From: Paenibacillus durus ATCC 35681
GTDB taxonomy: Bacteria > Bacillota > Bacilli > Paenibacillales > Paenibacillaceae
Length of the DNA: 64,000 nucleotides
Assembly: GCF_000993825.1 (NCBI RefSeq)
Contig: NZ_CP011114.1
Location: 1,116,001-1,180,000 of the forward strand
Direction of reading: 5' to 3'
The notes below the pieces were generated by a model. The model was not told the origin of the DNA and did not search any database. It was given only the letters and a program-made list of their open reading frames with translations. A program made the translations under genes and the position numbers. Position 1 is the first letter of the stretch. Each line of letters begins with the position of its first letter. Positions 17,399 through 25,481 of the stretch are shown piece after piece.

Positions 17399-18823
17399 AT
17401 GTCGGTTGAAAAAGTGCTGCAAACGATTAAAGAGAACAACATTGAATGGGTGGATTTCCGCTTTGTTGATTTGGGTGGACGGGCCCATCATATTGCTTTG
17501 CCGGCTGCTGCTGTTGACGAGGAGACTTTTGTGAATGGCGTAGCTTTTGACGGTTCTTCCATTACCGGTTTCCGCGGAATTGAAGAGTCTGATATGGTTA
17601 TGATGCCGGATCCAAGCACTACATATATTGATCCTTTCACCGCGCACCCTACGCTCAACATTATGTGCGACATTTTCACTCCTGACGGCGAGCGTTATGA
17701 GCGTGACCCGCGCGGTATCGCTGTTAAAGCGGAAGAATACCTGCAAAAAAGCGGCGTAGGAACCGCGGCATTCTTCGCACCTGAATCCGAGTTCTTCATC
17801 TTTGACGACGTTCGTTACGAGAGCGGAATGAACAGCTCCTCTTACTTCGTGGATTCCGAAGAAGCGGCCTGGAACACGAACCGTAAGGATGAAGGCGGCA
17901 ACCTCGGCTTCAAAGTTGGCATCAAAGGCGGTTATGTACCGGTTGCTCCGGTTGATACTCAGCAAGATATCCGTAGCGAAATGTGTCGTCTGCTTGCTGA
18001 AGCCGGTCTGGTAATCGAGCGCCATCACCATGAAGTTGCTACAGCTGGACAAGCTGAGATCAACTTCCGCTTCGATACACTGAAGAAGACAGCCGATAAC
18101 CTGTTGACTTACAAATACATCGTGCAAAACACTGCCCGTCAATACGGCAAAGTGGCAACTTTCATGCCTAAACCGCTCTTCGGCGATAACGGAAGCGGCA
18201 TGCACGTTCACCAATCGATCTTTAACGGCGACAGCCCGCTGTTCTATGAAAAAGGCGGATATGCTAACCTGAGCGAAATGGCTCTGAATTATATCGGCGG
18301 TATCCTGTATCATGCTCCGGCGCTGATCGCATTGACCAACCCGAGCACGAACTCCTTCAAACGTCTGGTTCCTGGTTACGAAGCACCGGTTAACCTGGTG
18401 TTCTCCAAAGGTAACCGTTCCGCAGCTGTTCGTATCCCGGTAGCTGCTGTAACTCCTAAAGGCTGTCGCATCGAGTTCCGTACTCCGGACACCACGGCTA
18501 ACCCTTACCTTGCCTTCTCCGCAATGCTGCTGGCTGGTCTGGACGGCATCAAGAAGAAGATCAATCCGGTTGAGCTTGGCTATGGCCCGCTCGACAAGAA
18601 CATTTACGAACTGCCTGATGAGGAAAAAGCAAAAATCCGCAGTGTTCCAGGCAGCCTGAACGAAGCGCTGGACGCTCTGGAAGCTGACTATGAGTTCCTG
18701 ACAGAAGGCGGAGTCTTCACAAAAGACTTCATCGACAACTACATCGAACTGAAACGCGGCGAAGCTCAACAAGTAGCCATCCGTGTTCATCCGCATGAAT
18801 ACTCCCTGTATTTCGATGTATAA
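17399..18823 (+). CDS. glnA: Glutamine synthetase, GSI-beta type
   Basis: This enzyme makes glutamine from glutamate, ammonia and ATP. The 474-aa protein carries GSI signatures: VAFDGSSITGF, the HHHEVATAGQAE metal/ammonia region, KPLFGDNGSGMHVH (ATP) and NPSTNSFKRLVPGYEAPV. It has the roughly 25-residue insertion around 140-165 (AWNTNRKDEGGNLG) and a tyrosine in NIYELPDEE (Y403). Both are hallmarks of GSI-beta enzymes such as E. coli GlnA, where the equivalent Tyr is adenylylated. Firmicute glnRA enzymes are normally GSI-alpha (about 444 aa) without these. No glnR or adenylyltransferase gene is adjacent. GlnR-type sites upstream suggest nitrogen control of transcription. Codon usage is that of a highly expressed gene. 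Confidence 0.96.
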   Translation: MSVEKVLQTIKENNIEWVDFRFVDLGGRAHHIALPAAAVDEETFVNGVAFDGSSITGFRGIEESDMVMMPDPSTTYIDPFTAHPTLNIMCDIFTPDGERYERDPRGIAVKAEEYLQKSGVGTAAFFAPESEFFIFDDVRYESGMNSSSYFVDSEEAAWNTNRKDEGGNLGFKVGIKGGYVPVAPVDTQQDIRSEMCRLLAEAGLVIERHHHEVATAGQAEINFRFDTLKKTADNLLTYKYIVQNTARQYGKVATFMPKPLFGDNGSGMHVHQSIFNGDSPLFYEKGGYANLSEMALNYIGGILYHAPALIALTNPSTNSFKRLVPGYEAPVNLVFSKGNRSAAVRIPVAAVTPKGCRIEFRTPDTTANPYLAFSAMLLAGLDGIKKKINPVELGYGPLDKNIYELPDEEKAKIRSVPGSLNEALDALEADYEFLTEGGVFTKDFIDNYIELKRGEAQQVAIRVHPHEYSLYFDV

Positions 18824-18870
18824 GAATTAATAATAAGCATTCCGTGCAGACGGAACGCTTGCTCTCCACA

Positions 18871-18912
18871 AGAAGCCATTCTCACAGATAATGTGAGATG
18901 GCTTCTTTTTTA
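18871..18912 (+). terminator. Terminator of glnA
   Basis: AGAAGCCAT-CTCAC...GTGAG-ATGGCTTCT is followed by six T, about 50 bp after the stop. Confidence 0.92.
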
Positions 18913-19150
18913 TGATATTTTTACAACTTGCCGTTTCCGAATTCAAAATAGGACGTCCTAAGTGCGACTAGTGCATAAGTCCCTGCTGTTCTGGCAATAA
19001 TGCGATTGATTCGTATATCATCTATTGGTGCGTAGTGTTGTGAATCCAACAAATTTGGTTAATTATTTTGTAATTCATGCATTAAAGTGGCAAATTTCGG
19101 AGTTCTTGCCCATTTGGGATGTAAATACGCGAATATGTGAATAATTATAC

Positions 19151-19179
19151 TTGCTGCCATGTTAGATTATTGCTATCAT
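19151..19179 (+). promoter_or_regulatory. Sigma-A promoter of serC
   Basis: TTGCTG (19151-19156) and TATCAT (19174-19179) are spaced 17 bp apart, 35 bp before the start codon. Confidence 0.6.
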
Positions 19180-19214
19180 AACCATATTGATAGAAGAGAA
19201 AGGGTGGGAGTATT

Positions 19215-20303
19215 TTGAGCAAGAGAGCTTATAATTTTAACGCCGGCCCGGCAGCATTACCTCTTGAGGTGCTGGAGCGCGCACAAGCCGAATTCGTCGA
19301 TTTCCGGGAGACCGGGATGTCAATTATGGAAATGTCGCACCGTGGAGCCGTATACGAATCCGTACACAATGAGGCGCAGGAACGTCTGCTTTCACTTCTG
19401 GGCAATCCGGCAGGATACAAAGTATTGTTCATTCAAGGCGGAGCCACCACTCAGTTCGCGATGATTCCACTGAACTTCCTTTCCGAGGGTAAGGTCGGCA
19501 GCTACGTAATGACAGGCAGCTGGGCTGACAAAGCGTTCAAGGAAGCGAAGATCGCAGGCGGAGCTCATGTTGCGGCAACGTCCGAAGACAAGAAGTTCCT
19601 GGCTATTCCGGAGCTTGGATCGATCAAGCCTGCCGATAACGCCGCGTACTTGCATCTTACTTCCAACGAGACGATTGAAGGCACCCAATATCAGGAATTC
19701 CCGGATACCGGAGCTCTTCCGCTGATCGCGGATATGTCCAGCGATATCTTGAGCCGCAGCTTCGATATTAACAAGTTCGGACTGATTTATGCCGGAGCAC
19801 AGAAGAATCTTGGACCTTCGGGTGTAACCGTCGTGATCGCTAAGGAGGAGCTGATTGCCGAGTCTCCTTCCAACATTCCGACAATCTTGCGTTACAGCAC
19901 CCATTATAAGAATAACTCTCTATACAATACACCGCCATCTTATTCGATCTATATGGTTAATCAAGTGCTTAAATGGATTGAAGAGCAGGGAGGCTTGGCC
20001 GGAATCGAAGTGAAGAACCGCGATAAGGCCGGACTGTTGTATGACACGATCGACGCCAGCGGCGGATTCTACCGCGGTGTAGCGGAGCAGGGCAGCCGTT
20101 CGATCATGAACGTGACCTTCCGGATGGAATCCGAAGAGCTGGAGAAGAAATTCATTAAGGCTTCGGAGCAGGAAGGCTTCGTCGGTCTCAAGGGACACCG
20201 CAGCGTTGGCGGATTACGCGCCTCCATCTATAACGCCGTTCCTTATGAGAGCATCAAAGCGCTGACCGATTTCATGAATCACTTCCAGAAGACTCAAGGT
20301 TAA
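19215..20303 (+). CDS. serC: Phosphoserine aminotransferase
   Basis: SerC converts 3-phosphohydroxypyruvate and glutamate to phosphoserine in serine synthesis, and can serve pyridoxine synthesis. The 362-aa PLP enzyme starts NFNAGPAALPLEVLE, has GGATTQFA for phosphate binding and the Schiff-base lysine K197 in YAGAQKNLGPSG. The C-terminal LKGHRSVGGLRASIYNA binds the substrate phosphate. The start codon is TTG at 19215 with AAAGGGTGGGAG upstream. The gene appears monocistronic. Confidence 0.95.
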   Translation: MSKRAYNFNAGPAALPLEVLERAQAEFVDFRETGMSIMEMSHRGAVYESVHNEAQERLLSLLGNPAGYKVLFIQGGATTQFAMIPLNFLSEGKVGSYVMTGSWADKAFKEAKIAGGAHVAATSEDKKFLAIPELGSIKPADNAAYLHLTSNETIEGTQYQEFPDTGALPLIADMSSDILSRSFDINKFGLIYAGAQKNLGPSGVTVVIAKEELIAESPSNIPTILRYSTHYKNNSLYNTPPSYSIYMVNQVLKWIEEQGGLAGIEVKNRDKAGLLYDTIDASGGFYRGVAEQGSRSIMNVTFRMESEELEKKFIKASEQEGFVGLKGHRSVGGLRASIYNAVPYESIKALTDFMNHFQKTQG

Positions 20304-20326
20304 TCTAACCATTTAGCAGGAATTTA

Positions 20327-20357
20327 AAGACCTTCCGCCGCCGGCGGGAGGTCTTCT
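20327..20357 (+). terminator. Hairpin terminator of serC
   Basis: AAGACCTTCCGCC-gcc-GGCGGGAGGTCTT forms a 13-bp near-perfect stem. The T-tract is short (TTCT), so termination may be partial. Confidence 0.6.
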
Positions 20358-20478
20358 AAACGAATGAACACATCTTTCGAAATCCCCCGCAAAGTAACAG
20401 GAGCAATCGCTTATGCGCAGGCTTCGCTTTGGGGGGTTCTTATTGTGCGGAGAACTTGGAACAGGAGGAGATACTTTC

Positions 20479-20943
20479 ATGGCACTTCATATTGTACTAG
20501 TAGAGCCGGAGATTCCAGCCAACACGGGGAATATCTCACGCACCTGCGCGGCTACAGGCGTCCATCTGCACTTGGTGCGGCCCCTTGGCTTTCGTACCGA
20601 TGATGCTACCCTGAAACGGGCAGGGCTGGATTATTGGCATGCCGTTCACATTGAATATCACGATTCCTTCGGAGAAGTACTGGAGATGTACCCGGAGGGC
20701 CGTTTCTTTTATGCAACGACCAAGGCGGATAAGCGGTATAGCGACTATACTTTTCAAGACGGCGACTTTTTTGTATTTGGGAAAGAGACGAAAGGTTTGC
20801 CTGAGGATATTCTTAAGGCCGGATGGGAAACAACGATGCGTATGCCGATGACCGGAGATGTAAGATCGCTGAACTTGTCTAATTCTGCCGCAATTATTGT
20901 ATACGAAGCGCTCCGTCAGCTGAACTTTCCGGGTCTGACCTAA
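20479..20943 (+). CDS. trmL: tRNA (cytidine(34)-2'-O)-methyltransferase TrmL (SPOUT family)
   Basis: TrmL methylates the 2'-OH of the wobble nucleotide in tRNA-Leu isoacceptors using SAM. The 154-aa protein is a minimal SPOUT domain: it starts MALHIVLVEPEIPANTGNIS and has RPLGFRTDD and DYWH. The trefoil-knot SAM site is in FFVFGKETKGLPEDIL and MPMTGDVRSLNLSNSAAI. I chose ATG 20479, since AGGAGGAG lies 8 bases upstream; the frame extends 66 bp further without a ribosome site. Confidence 0.93.
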   Translation: MALHIVLVEPEIPANTGNISRTCAATGVHLHLVRPLGFRTDDATLKRAGLDYWHAVHIEYHDSFGEVLEMYPEGRFFYATTKADKRYSDYTFQDGDFFVFGKETKGLPEDILKAGWETTMRMPMTGDVRSLNLSNSAAIIVYEALRQLNFPGLT

Positions 20944-21063
20944 AGAAGTTACAGAAATTTATTTATATCAGCAGGATTCGACAATTTTATATCGAAATAG
21001 TCATATGGAATGGAAATATCATGGTATTTTCTAAATCAGTTGAATAGGAAAGGTGTGCGTTAG

Positions 21064-21318
21064 ATGAAGCCTGCTGGTGTAGTGCGCAAAGTGGATCAGC
21101 TCGGCAGAATTGTTCTGCCTAAATCCCTTCGTAAAAGGTATCAAATGAATGAGGGGGACCCTGTTGAAATTTTGGTTCAGGGCGATCATATTATTTTGGA
21201 GCGTTATCGTCCCAAATGCGTATTTTGCGGTTCCATGGACGAGGTTAGCGAATATAAGGAACGTTATATTTGCGGCCAGTGTCTGAGCGAAATGACCCAA
21301 CTGCAAAGACACGCTTAA
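21064..21318 (+). CDS. AbrB-like transition-state regulator with C-terminal zinc knuckle
   Basis: This 84-aa DNA-binding protein has an N-terminal AbrB/SpoVT swapped-hairpin domain (1-50; GVVRKVDQLGRIVLPKSLRK) closely like Bacillus AbrB/Abh. Instead of the AbrB multimerisation tail it carries two Cys pairs, C52/C55 (CVFC) and C70/C73 (CGQC), forming a probable zinc ribbon. AbrB-type proteins repress post-exponential genes such as competence, antibiotic and sporulation functions. The ATG follows GGAAAGGTG. It is monocistronic with a strong terminator. The zinc site is inferred from spacing. Confidence 0.88.
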   Translation: MKPAGVVRKVDQLGRIVLPKSLRKRYQMNEGDPVEILVQGDHIILERYRPKCVFCGSMDEVSEYKERYICGQCLSEMTQLQRHA

Positions 21319-21378
21319 GCAAAATATAGAATCTTCCCGGAACGCTTCATGCCGCAAGCGTACTCGCCGGAAGCAGAG

Positions 21379-21406
21379 CGCCGCATCCTTGCGGCGTTTT
21401 TCTTTT
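21379..21406 (+). terminator. Terminator of the AbrB-like gene
   Basis: CGCCGC-atcctt-GCGGCG is followed by TTTTTCTTTT. Confidence 0.85.
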
Positions 21407-21460
21407 GGCTGATGTGGATTTAATGGTGATGAGAATTCCCCCTCTGCTGTTTCCAAAATT

Positions 21461-21491
21461 AAAAAAGCTCCCTTCGTTATCCGAAGGAAGC
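21461..21491 (-). terminator. Terminator of the minus-strand small membrane protein/glycosidase operon
   Basis: Read on the minus strand, GCTTCCTTCG-gataa-CGAAGGGAGC is followed by six T, just beyond the stop at 21499. Confidence 0.85.
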
Positions 21492-21498
21492 TCAGCCT

Positions 21499-21603
21499 TT
21501 AGAGGCCCTTAGTCTTGTCGTCATTATATGAGGCGGTGAGAATACCGGTCAGAAACAGCAGAAATACAAGGAGGATAATCCAAAAGGTCAGTGAGAACGA
21601 CAT
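21499..21603 (-). CDS. Single-pass small membrane protein (34 aa)
   Basis: This ORF starts at ATG 21603 with GGAGGTG about 6 bases upstream. It encodes MSFSLTFWIILLVFLLFLTG followed by a short polar tail ending DDKTKGL. The hydrophobic core spans about residues 5-22, consistent with one transmembrane helix. A terminator follows it. It may be the last cistron after the phosphodiester glycosidase gene, from which it is separated by about 107 bp. I do not recognise a family. Confidence 0.6.
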   Translation of the reverse strand: MSFSLTFWIILLVFLLFLTGILTASYNDDKTKGL

Positions 21604-21710
21604 GCGCACACCTCCGAATGGAAATATTGTCATTACCATTATTATATCCGGGCTGTGAATAAAAATAAATGATATTGTGATCTGCCGCATAGATATCAAT
21701 ATTGGTTCAG

Positions 21711-22778
21711 TTATTTGAAAAATAAAAAGCTTGTCGGCACCCGCCGAAGAGTGCCGTCTGACGGCTGGTTTACGACTTTTCCGTCAAATACGAGCGACGA
21801 AGAACCTCCGCCATCCAGATTAAACGCATCTGTTACACCCATTTGGTACAGCTTATCTTGAAGCTCCTCCAGTGTGGCTCCGGAACTGCCGCTCTCATTG
21901 TAGCCCTCGGCAACGATGATAAGCAGCTGATCGTCTTTGTATCTGCCGATCGCAGTGCGCGGCGCCCGCTTTGGGGACATTTCCCATTTTACGGGTATCT
22001 CCGTCTTGAGGCCATCCCGCAGCAGCACAGGCACAAAGGAAGCCCCGAACGCCGGTTCCAGCTTGTCAAGCTGCTCACGGCTGTAAAACTTCCCGCCAAT
22101 CAACCGTCCTTCTTTGCTCAGCCCTACAAAGCTTAAGTCTTTAAAACTGGATTCAAAGCCGGTTACATACTGACCTTCCACGATCGTGGTACTGAGCGGG
22201 TATCTTCTGCCGCCCTTATCGGCAAAGCCCCCTGCGTTAATGCCGGCGACGGCCCCGTACCGGTTGACCGCTTGAAGGGTCGTTTCCGAGCTTCCAAGGC
22301 CTTCCTGCCCAAGGCTCATGGTCATCGCCGCCTTGTCCCTGAGCTTGATCTTCATTGCATAGCCTGTATAGTCACCGGGATTCACCCGGTACAACTCGAT
22401 TCGTATCCGGCTGCTGTTGATGACATCGAATGGGAAGCCGAGTTTGGCCGTAATTCGCCGGTTGTATATCAATGCTGGACGGCTCGCCTGAGTCACAGCT
22501 TTATCCACAAGCGCGTTCATTGTAGCAGTCGTTTCCCTATACAGCTTCGCACTGGCGCTCACCGATTTCATCGTGTGGGCGGCGGAGGCCTGCGCGGTGT
22601 CGAGCTGGCCTTTGATCCCGGATGTCAGCTGTACTGGACCTGCGGAAGGCAAGAACCGCTGCGTTCCCAGATCCAGTGTAAGCGACGTCCTGTACAGCGA
22701 CAGGCACAGCAGAAGGCCGATGAACGGCGCGGTAACGAGCATAAAGAAACGGTTCACTCTTTTGACCGGTGTTATCAT
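21711..22778 (-). CDS. Phosphodiester glycosidase family protein (NAGPA domain), membrane anchored
   Basis: This 355-aa protein has an N-terminal membrane anchor (about residues 11-29) and a C-terminal NAGPA-type phosphodiester glycosidase domain (about 180-355). The domain has GINAGGF, PRTAIG, and the hallmark NLDGGGSSSLVFDGK. The family cleaves sugar phosphodiester bonds; in Bacillus, homologues are linked to cell-wall or exopolysaccharide turnover, so an extracytoplasmic wall or polymer role is likely. The start overlaps the upstream coiled-coil gene by 4 bp (ATGA), showing translational coupling. Confidence 0.88.
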   Translation of the reverse strand: MITPVKRVNRFFMLVTAPFIGLLLCLSLYRTSLTLDLGTQRFLPSAGPVQLTSGIKGQLDTAQASAAHTMKSVSASAKLYRETTATMNALVDKAVTQASRPALIYNRRITAKLGFPFDVINSSRIRIELYRVNPGDYTGYAMKIKLRDKAAMTMSLGQEGLGSSETTLQAVNRYGAVAGINAGGFADKGGRRYPLSTTIVEGQYVTGFESSFKDLSFVGLSKEGRLIGGKFYSREQLDKLEPAFGASFVPVLLRDGLKTEIPVKWEMSPKRAPRTAIGRYKDDQLLIIVAEGYNESGSSGATLEELQDKLYQMGVTDAFNLDGGGSSSLVFDGKVVNQPSDGTLRRVPTSFLFFK

Positions 22779-23182
22779 TTCAACAGATCCATCTCTTTCT
22801 GTAAGGCGTCAAGCTGCTTGCGGACTTCGCTTAATTGAGTATACAGCTTATTGCTGTTGTCTGTCTTGGTGCTGGCGTTATCCTTGGTAAAAGTAAGGAG
22901 TTCATTAAACGACTGTACTTTGTCCTGCAGCTCGCTGATTTCCTTCGATAATACCGATAGTTTCTTCTCGTAATCCGACTGAAGCAGGGTTAGCTGCTGC
23001 TGATTCTGTGCGGACAGCTGCCGCAGCATCTGGTCCTTCAAATGATTCATGTAGCTGTACACGGTGAAGCCGCAGGCTGCAATCACGGCTAGCCAGAACA
23101 ACAGAAACCATTTAACGGAGGAGCCGTTTCTCGTCGCGGCGCGTCGTTTATACGCGTCTGGCGATTCCATTGACGGCTGCAT
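22775..23182 (-). CDS. Membrane-anchored coiled-coil protein (135 aa)
   Basis: This short protein has one transmembrane segment (about residues 25-45, WFLLFWLAVIAACGFTVY). A long, heptad-rich coiled coil then runs to the C-terminus (LSAQNQQQLTLLQSDYEKKL, ISELQDKVQSF, LSEVRKQLDALQKEMDLLK). It precedes, and overlaps by 4 bp, the phosphodiester glycosidase gene, so the two are probably made together. It could act as a scaffold or oligomerisation partner of that enzyme outside the membrane. GAGGTG lies 7 bases before the ATG. No named family is recognised. Confidence 0.75.
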   Translation of the reverse strand: MQPSMESPDAYKRRAATRNGSSVKWFLLFWLAVIAACGFTVYSYMNHLKDQMLRQLSAQNQQQLTLLQSDYEKKLSVLSKEISELQDKVQSFNELLTFTKDNASTKTDNSNKLYTQLSEVRKQLDALQKEMDLLK

Positions 23183-23458
23183 TCATAATCACCTCGAACC
23201 TTTTTGTGAGTCCTTATTCTACCAGAATTATGCTAGTTTCGCAAAACGGAGAGAGGAAGAATCAGGAAAAAAATAATTGCATCCTTAGAAGGGGGGCGTT
23301 ACAATTTCACTAGATTCGCAATGCATCCATTGTATGTAGCGTATAGGAAAAAAGGCGGAGTACATCACGAGATCGCTTCCCATCTTACATTATCCGGAAA
23401 GTGCCGACATACGTATTGTTCTGGGTAAATTACATAGTATCAGGAGGTTTGGGCTTTA

Positions 23459-24115
23459 ATGATGAAGGTTTGGCAGGTAGTGATTATGGGCTGTCATCCC
23501 ACGAGTATGCTGGGAACGAAATTGATTTTGGAAGAAGCGGGAAATCTGATTGTTCTAGGAACTTACAGTAATTGGACGGAAGGAGCCGCGATAGTGCGGG
23601 GAAATCGGCCGGAACTGGTGCTTCTTGACTACTGCATGTCGGATGATCTGATTGAGACGATACTGCCCGAGATGAAAAAGAGTGCTCCTGCTTCCCATTT
23701 TGTCGTGATGACCGACAGAGAGGGCAGAGAGCTGTTTCAGCCGCTCTTAAAGCTGGGTGCCAGCGGACTCCTATCCAAAGGGGCGTCGCCGAGCCAACTG
23801 CTGCAGCTGATTGCAGGATTACGCGAGGGGTTTCTGTCCATGCCGCTCGGATGGCTGGGGACAATGGTTTCACCGATTTGCCCGCCCGATGAGAGCGGCG
23901 CCGTATTGAAGCTGACTGCGACCGAGCGTTTTATTATGGAACAAATTGTTCAAGGGGTCACCTACGATAAAATCGCGCTGGAAATCGATGTAAGCCGCCG
24001 ATCCATTGACAATTATCTGCGGAAGATTTATGTTAAACTCGAAGTTTCCACCCGGGCGCAGGCGATCGAGAAATATGCGCTGTTTTCACATCAGATGAGA
24101 CCCATGTATGCATAA
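23459..24115 (+). CDS. LuxR-type response regulator with atypical receiver
   Basis: This 218-aa protein has a receiver-like domain (1-120) and a C-terminal LuxR HTH (about 150-205; LTATERFIMEQIVQGVTYDK, SRRSIDNYLRKIYVKL). The phospho-acceptor position (D57 in LVLLDYCMSDD) and the conserved Lys (K107) are present. The N-terminal acidic pair that binds Mg2+ is replaced by GCH (residues 11-13). It may therefore be poorly phosphorylated or work without phosphorylation. No kinase gene is adjacent. GGAGG lies upstream of the ATG pair; 23459 or 23462 could be used. Confidence 0.82.
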   Translation: MMKVWQVVIMGCHPTSMLGTKLILEEAGNLIVLGTYSNWTEGAAIVRGNRPELVLLDYCMSDDLIETILPEMKKSAPASHFVVMTDREGRELFQPLLKLGASGLLSKGASPSQLLQLIAGLREGFLSMPLGWLGTMVSPICPPDESGAVLKLTATERFIMEQIVQGVTYDKIALEIDVSRRSIDNYLRKIYVKLEVSTRAQAIEKYALFSHQMRPMYA

Positions 24116-24186
24116 TATCCGGCGGGACGGCATAATGCGGCGTCTTTCGGAATATTCATTCATGTAAGCATGAAGGGGGGCGCCGC

Positions 24187-25404
24187 ATGAAATACGATTT
24201 TTCCGCTCGTACGCATACGCTGATGACTTCGCCGCTGCTGAGCATCCGGACACAGACGCGCAGAGGTTCCATCATTTCGCTGGCTGAAGAGCTGCCTGCG
24301 GAGGAATTGTTTCCGCTGTCCCTGCTGGCCGAAGCGGCTTCAACTGTAATTTCGGCCGACGCGCAGGCGCTCCAGTACGGAGATCCTGAAGGGTATGGGC
24401 CGCTGCGGGAGTGGCTGGAAAATGACTGGCTGAGAGGCAAGGGAGTACATATTCCACCGGGAGGCGTCCTGCTGACGACAGGCAGCCAGCAGGCGGTAGA
24501 CCTGCTGTCCCGGGTATATATCGATCCGGGCGACCGCGTGCTTGTGGAGAATCCTACATCCCCCGGCTTCCTGCAGGTGCTGCGGATGCAGGGAGCGGTC
24601 ATTATACCGGTCGAGAGCGACCGTGACGGACTGCTGCCGGAGCATTTACGGGAGCTCATCGTGGCCCATCGGCCCAAGGCGCTGTTCGCCGCACCGAGCT
24701 TCACGAATCCGAGCGGCATTCTCTGGAGCCTGGAAAGACGGAGAGAAGTGCTGGAGCTGTGCATTTCGCATAATGTGCTTATTGTAGAAGACGATTCCTA
24801 CGGAGACCTTCATTTTCAGCGTCAGAATCGGATCGCGTCCAAATATCCTTCTCTATATGCGCTCGAGAACGCGGGTGAGGGAGGGCATGTGCTCTATATC
24901 GGTTCCTTCAGCAAGACGGTTGCGCCTGCCCTTCGGACGGGCTGGGCGGCGGGCAGCCGGGAGCTGATCGGCGTGATGGCGGCAGCCAAGGGAATGGCGG
25001 ATTGGCAGTCAAGCTCGCTGAATCAGCGTCTGCTGTACCATCTGCTGCATGTATCCGCGTTCGACTTACGGGAGCATATTGCAATGTTGAACCGCGAATA
25101 CGATACGAGGCTGAAGCTGATGGTGGAGCTGCTCAAGCGTCCCGCCTGGAAGGACTGTACCTATCATCTGCCCTCTGGCGGCATGTTCCTGTGGGTATCG
25201 CTGCCGGACGGACTGGATGCTTTAGTCCTGCTGAAGAATGCGCTGCGCAAGGGGGTGGCTTACCTGCCGGGGCCGCTCTGCACGGCGGACGGCAGCGGCA
25301 GCCGCTATATCCGCCTAAATTTCAGCCACCCTGGCCGCGATGAGCTGCTGCTCGGAATGAATCTGATGAGTGAAGCCATTTCGGAATTTACAGCCCGCAG
25401 TTAA
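24187..25404 (+). CDS. PLP-dependent class I/II aminotransferase (aminoadipate/MocR-like catalytic domain)
   Basis: This 405-aa fold-type I aminotransferase has the PLP lysine K243 in SFSKTVAPALRTGW, the cofactor-binding Asp in VEDDSYGDLHF and the carboxylate-binding Arg in YIRLNFSHP. LQYGDPEGYGPLREWL and TTGSQQAVDL place it in the branch shared by 2-aminoadipate/multi-substrate aminotransferases and MocR regulators. There is no N-terminal wHTH, so it is an enzyme rather than a regulator. The substrate cannot be told from sequence. AAGGGGGG precedes the ATG. A bidirectional terminator follows. Confidence 0.9.
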   Translation: MKYDFSARTHTLMTSPLLSIRTQTRRGSIISLAEELPAEELFPLSLLAEAASTVISADAQALQYGDPEGYGPLREWLENDWLRGKGVHIPPGGVLLTTGSQQAVDLLSRVYIDPGDRVLVENPTSPGFLQVLRMQGAVIIPVESDRDGLLPEHLRELIVAHRPKALFAAPSFTNPSGILWSLERRREVLELCISHNVLIVEDDSYGDLHFQRQNRIASKYPSLYALENAGEGGHVLYIGSFSKTVAPALRTGWAAGSRELIGVMAAAKGMADWQSSSLNQRLLYHLLHVSAFDLREHIAMLNREYDTRLKLMVELLKRPAWKDCTYHLPSGGMFLWVSLPDGLDALVLLKNALRKGVAYLPGPLCTADGSGSRYIRLNFSHPGRDELLLGMNLMSEAISEFTARS

Positions 25405-25435
25405 GTAGGGGGACCATGCGCTATAGGCTTAACGG

Positions 25436-25477
25436 AAGAACCCATTCTCCATTTTGTCACTGGAGAATGGGTTCTTT
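25436..25477. terminator. Bidirectional terminator between convergent genes
   Basis: AGAACCCATTCTCCA-ttttgtcac-TGGAGAATGGGTTCT forms a 15-bp perfect stem, placed between the aminotransferase stop and the convergent DUF2161 stop. Confidence 0.85.
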
Positions 25478-25481
25478 CAAA

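Larger units (their letters stand above)
18824..19214. other. Intergenic region between glnA and serC
   Basis: This 391-bp gap holds the glnA terminator, an AT-rich stretch with no convincing ORF, a perfect 10-bp palindrome AGGACGTCCT near 18950, and the serC promoter at its right end. I see no riboswitch or T-box signature. Confidence 0.6.

Noticed and set aside
22272..22838. Long plus-strand frame (188 codons) opposite the phosphodiester glycosidase gene
   Set aside because: It lies antisense to a well-supported gene, has no ribosome site and no recognisable domain.
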